6,978 nucleotides of DNA from Alphaproteobacteria bacterium (GTDB lineage Bacteria > Pseudomonadota > Alphaproteobacteria > Rhizobiales > Xanthobacteraceae). Position 1 is the first letter of the stretch. The number at the start of each line of letters is the position of its first letter. The position numbers were made by a program, and so were the translations under genes. Below, in pieces: positions 5,582 through 6,978 of this stretch. Below the pieces are notes generated by a model that was given only the letters and a program-made list of their open reading frames with translations, was not told the DNA's origin and searched no databases. The stretch spans positions 1 through 6,978 of the forward strand of contig VAZS01000023.1 in the NCBI GenBank assembly GCA_005884855.1, written 5' to 3'.

Positions 5582-6457
5582 TCAAGCATCAAACTCGCCA
5601 TCGGAGACCTCGTCATCCATAGTATCATCGAGCAGGAAACCACGTTCCTGCCCGCGCTGGAGATGCTGCCGGGCCTGACGCCCGATTTGTTGGCAGAGAA
5701 CAGGCCGTGGATGCGGCGGGCCGGGGCTATCGACGAAGCCGACGTGCTGATCCTGTGTTTCCAATCCTACATCGTGAAAACGCCGCATCACACCATTCTC
5801 GTCGACAGCTGCATCGGCAACGACAAACCGCGGCCGTTGCGCCCGAAATGGAACATGAAGACCGACGATACCTATATGCGCGCGTTGGCGGCCGCGGGTT
5901 TTTCCCTGAGTGACATCGACTACGTGATGTGCACGCATCTGCACGTCGATCACGTCGGCTGGAACACGCGGCTGGAGAACGGCCGTTGGGTGCCGACGTT
6001 TCCGAACGCGCGCTACGTATTCGCTAAAACCGAATTCGATTACTGGACCGAACTGCACGCCAAGACTCCCGTCGCGCCGTTCGGCGATAGCGTGCTGCCG
6101 GTGGTCGAAGCCCAACAGGCCGACATCGTGCGCCACGACTATGAGATCGGCGATCACGCGCGCATTCTGCCGACGCCAGGCCATACGCCGGGACATGTCG
6201 CATTCGCGTTTGGCCGCGGCAAGGATACAGCCGTGGTCAGCGGTGACCTCATGCACTCGCCGCTGCAGGCGCGCTATCCCGAATTGTCGGCGAAATTCGA
6301 CGTCGATCAGATCCAGGCGGCGACGACGCGGCGCAATTTCCTGGAGCGCTACTGCGATAGCGATACTCTCTGCTGCACCGCGCACTTCCCCTCGCCATCG
6401 ACAGGCCAGATCCGGCGCAGCGGCAACGGGTTTTCCTGCGAGGCGATCTCGGTCTAG
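5579..6457 (+). CDS. MBL-fold metallo-hydrolase, lactonase-like (paralogue 2)
   Basis: This 292-residue metallo-beta-lactamase-fold hydrolase is probably a dinuclear metal enzyme in the cytosol. Ligands in order are HLHVDH (H120, H122, D124, H125), H202 in PGHTPGH, D223 in SGDLMHS and H269 in TAHF. Residues 118-156 share 29 of 39 positions with the MBL protein encoded at 3085, and the C-terminal QIRRSGNGF matches its RIRREGDAF, so the two are paralogues. The start is TTG 5579: AAGGG (5565-5569) lies 9 nt upstream, and the N-terminus IKLAIGDLVIHSIIE aligns with that of paralogue 1, whereas later starts would delete the first beta strand. It is the last gene of the plus-strand run, 11 bp after the GST gene, ending 7 bp before the convergent Ogt gene. 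Differences around the active site (for example LMHSPLQ against VAHHPCQ) may reflect different substrates. The lactonase role is inferred. Confidence 0.9.
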   Translation: MSSIKLAIGDLVIHSIIEQETTFLPALEMLPGLTPDLLAENRPWMRRAGAIDEADVLILCFQSYIVKTPHHTILVDSCIGNDKPRPLRPKWNMKTDDTYMRALAAAGFSLSDIDYVMCTHLHVDHVGWNTRLENGRWVPTFPNARYVFAKTEFDYWTELHAKTPVAPFGDSVLPVVEAQQADIVRHDYEIGDHARILPTPGHTPGHVAFAFGRGKDTAVVSGDLMHSPLQARYPELSAKFDVDQIQAATTRRNFLERYCDSDTLCCTAHFPSPSTGQIRRSGNGFSCEAISV

Positions 6458-6464
6458 CAGCTGA

Positions 6465-6978
6465 TCACTCGAACAGACTGGGCGTGTGATTGACGTCAGC
6501 GCCTTCGATCGCCAGCATTTTAAGCTTGGTGACCACCCCGCCATTGGCGGAGAAGCCGCCAGGTTTGCCCCCGGCGGCGAGCACGCGATGGCAAGGCACC
6601 ACGATCGGACAGGGATTGCGCCCGAGCGCCTGACCCACGTCGCGCGACAACTCCACCCCACCCAGCCGCTTGGCGATATCGCCATAAGTCATCGTCTTGC
6701 CTGGCGGGATAGTGCGGGCGATGTCATAGACGCCGCGGTGGAATTCGGGAACACCCCCGAGATCAAGCACCACGTCTGACAGATCGTTCGGCTTGCCTTG
6801 AAGCAATTCGACAATGCCCTCGATTGCGCGTTGCACCCCGGCCGGCGGCGGCGCTTCGGCGGCGTCGGCGTAGCGCTGACGGATGCGGGCGCGGGTTTTT
6901 TCTTCGCTACCCATCGGGAGCTGCACCGCGTTGATGCCGCGCGGACCCCAGGCAATGCCACAGCGTCCGATCGAGGTA
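6465..6978 (-). CDS. ogt: Methylated-DNA--protein-cysteine S-methyltransferase, 5' end cut by window edge
   Basis: This suicide DNA repair protein transfers alkyl groups from O6-alkylguanine (and O4-alkylthymine) to its own cysteine. The 170 visible residues start inside the N-terminal ribonuclease-like domain: TSIGRCGIAWGPRGINAVQL. The C-terminal DNA-binding domain has FHRGVYDIARTIPPGKTMTY, with the Tyr-containing TYGDIAKRLG helix region, RDVGQALGRNP and the active-site PCHRV. The acceptor Cys is residue 129 of the visible part, so this is an active-type enzyme and not an alkyltransferase-like protein, which lacks the Cys. GGFSANGG follows. A GTG at 6926 is open but is not the start, because conserved N-terminal-domain sequence continues in frame to the window edge. 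It is convergent with the MBL gene (7-bp gap) and probably independent of it. The symbol follows the Ogt-type two-domain layout without an Ada AraC domain in view. Confidence 0.93.
   Translation of the reverse strand, partial: TSIGRCGIAWGPRGINAVQLPMGSEEKTRARIRQRYADAAEAPPPAGVQRAIEGIVELLQGKPNDLSDVVLDLGGVPEFHRGVYDIARTIPPGKTMTYGDIAKRLGGVELSRDVGQALGRNPCPIVVPCHRVLAAGGKPGGFSANGGVVTKLKMLAIEGADVNHTPSLFE

Noticed and set aside
5582..6685. Long open frame on the minus strand (367 codons) antisense to the second MBL gene
   Set aside because: Low-complexity shadow protein that also overlaps the real Ogt gene in another frame; the MBL metal ligands confirm the plus-strand gene.
6924..6926. GTG as start of the Ogt gene
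   Set aside because: Conserved N-terminal-domain sequence (GRCGIAWGPRGINAVQLP) continues upstream in frame, so the gene is cut by the window edge.

Overview
The window is GC-rich with third-position G/C bias, GTG and TTG starts and short intergenic gaps. Together with the gene families present (DUF3775, the FAH-family hydrolase, the paired MBL-fold proteins), this points to an alphaproteobacterium. A Bradyrhizobium-like or Nitrobacteraceae member is my best guess, but that is inference from protein style, not a database match. No rRNA, tRNA, CRISPR, insertion sequence or phage gene is visible.

Layout: (i) 1-532, minus strand: 5' part of a canonical short-chain dehydrogenase/reductase (SDR), running off the left edge. 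(ii) 533-762: a 230-bp divergent promoter region with four CAGGG motifs, all on one strand. (iii) 763-2534, plus strand: a second SDR whose catalytic Tyr and Lys are replaced by Ser and Arg, followed with a 4-bp GTGA overlap by a quinone-reductase-type medium-chain dehydrogenase. (iv) 2539-2949, minus strand: a small acidic DUF3775 protein, convergent with the preceding gene. (v) 2950-3084: a divergent gap with a perfect 6-bp-stem hairpin. (vi) 3085-6457, plus strand: a probable operon of MBL-fold hydrolase, FAH-family hydrolase, glutathione S-transferase-like protein and a second MBL-fold hydrolase paralogous to the first. (vii) 6465-6978, minus strand: methylated-DNA-protein cysteine methyltransferase (Ogt type), 5' end cut off by the right edge.

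Working together: two SDRs, an NAD(P)H-dependent MDR, two lactonase-like MBL hydrolases, an FAH-fold C-C hydrolase and a GST look like a small-molecule catabolic or detoxification island. The FAH protein resembles the subfamily that includes 2,4-diketo-3-deoxy sugar-acid hydrolases, so a lactone, sugar-acid or diketone substrate is plausible. An aromatic or xenobiotic route is equally open. The window contains no transporter, dehydratase or regulator that would settle this. DUF3775 and Ogt look like unrelated housekeeping neighbours.

I found no clearly new defence or mobile system. The most unusual items are the SDR with a degenerate active site, coupled to an MDR, and the MBL paralogues bracketing FAH and GST.
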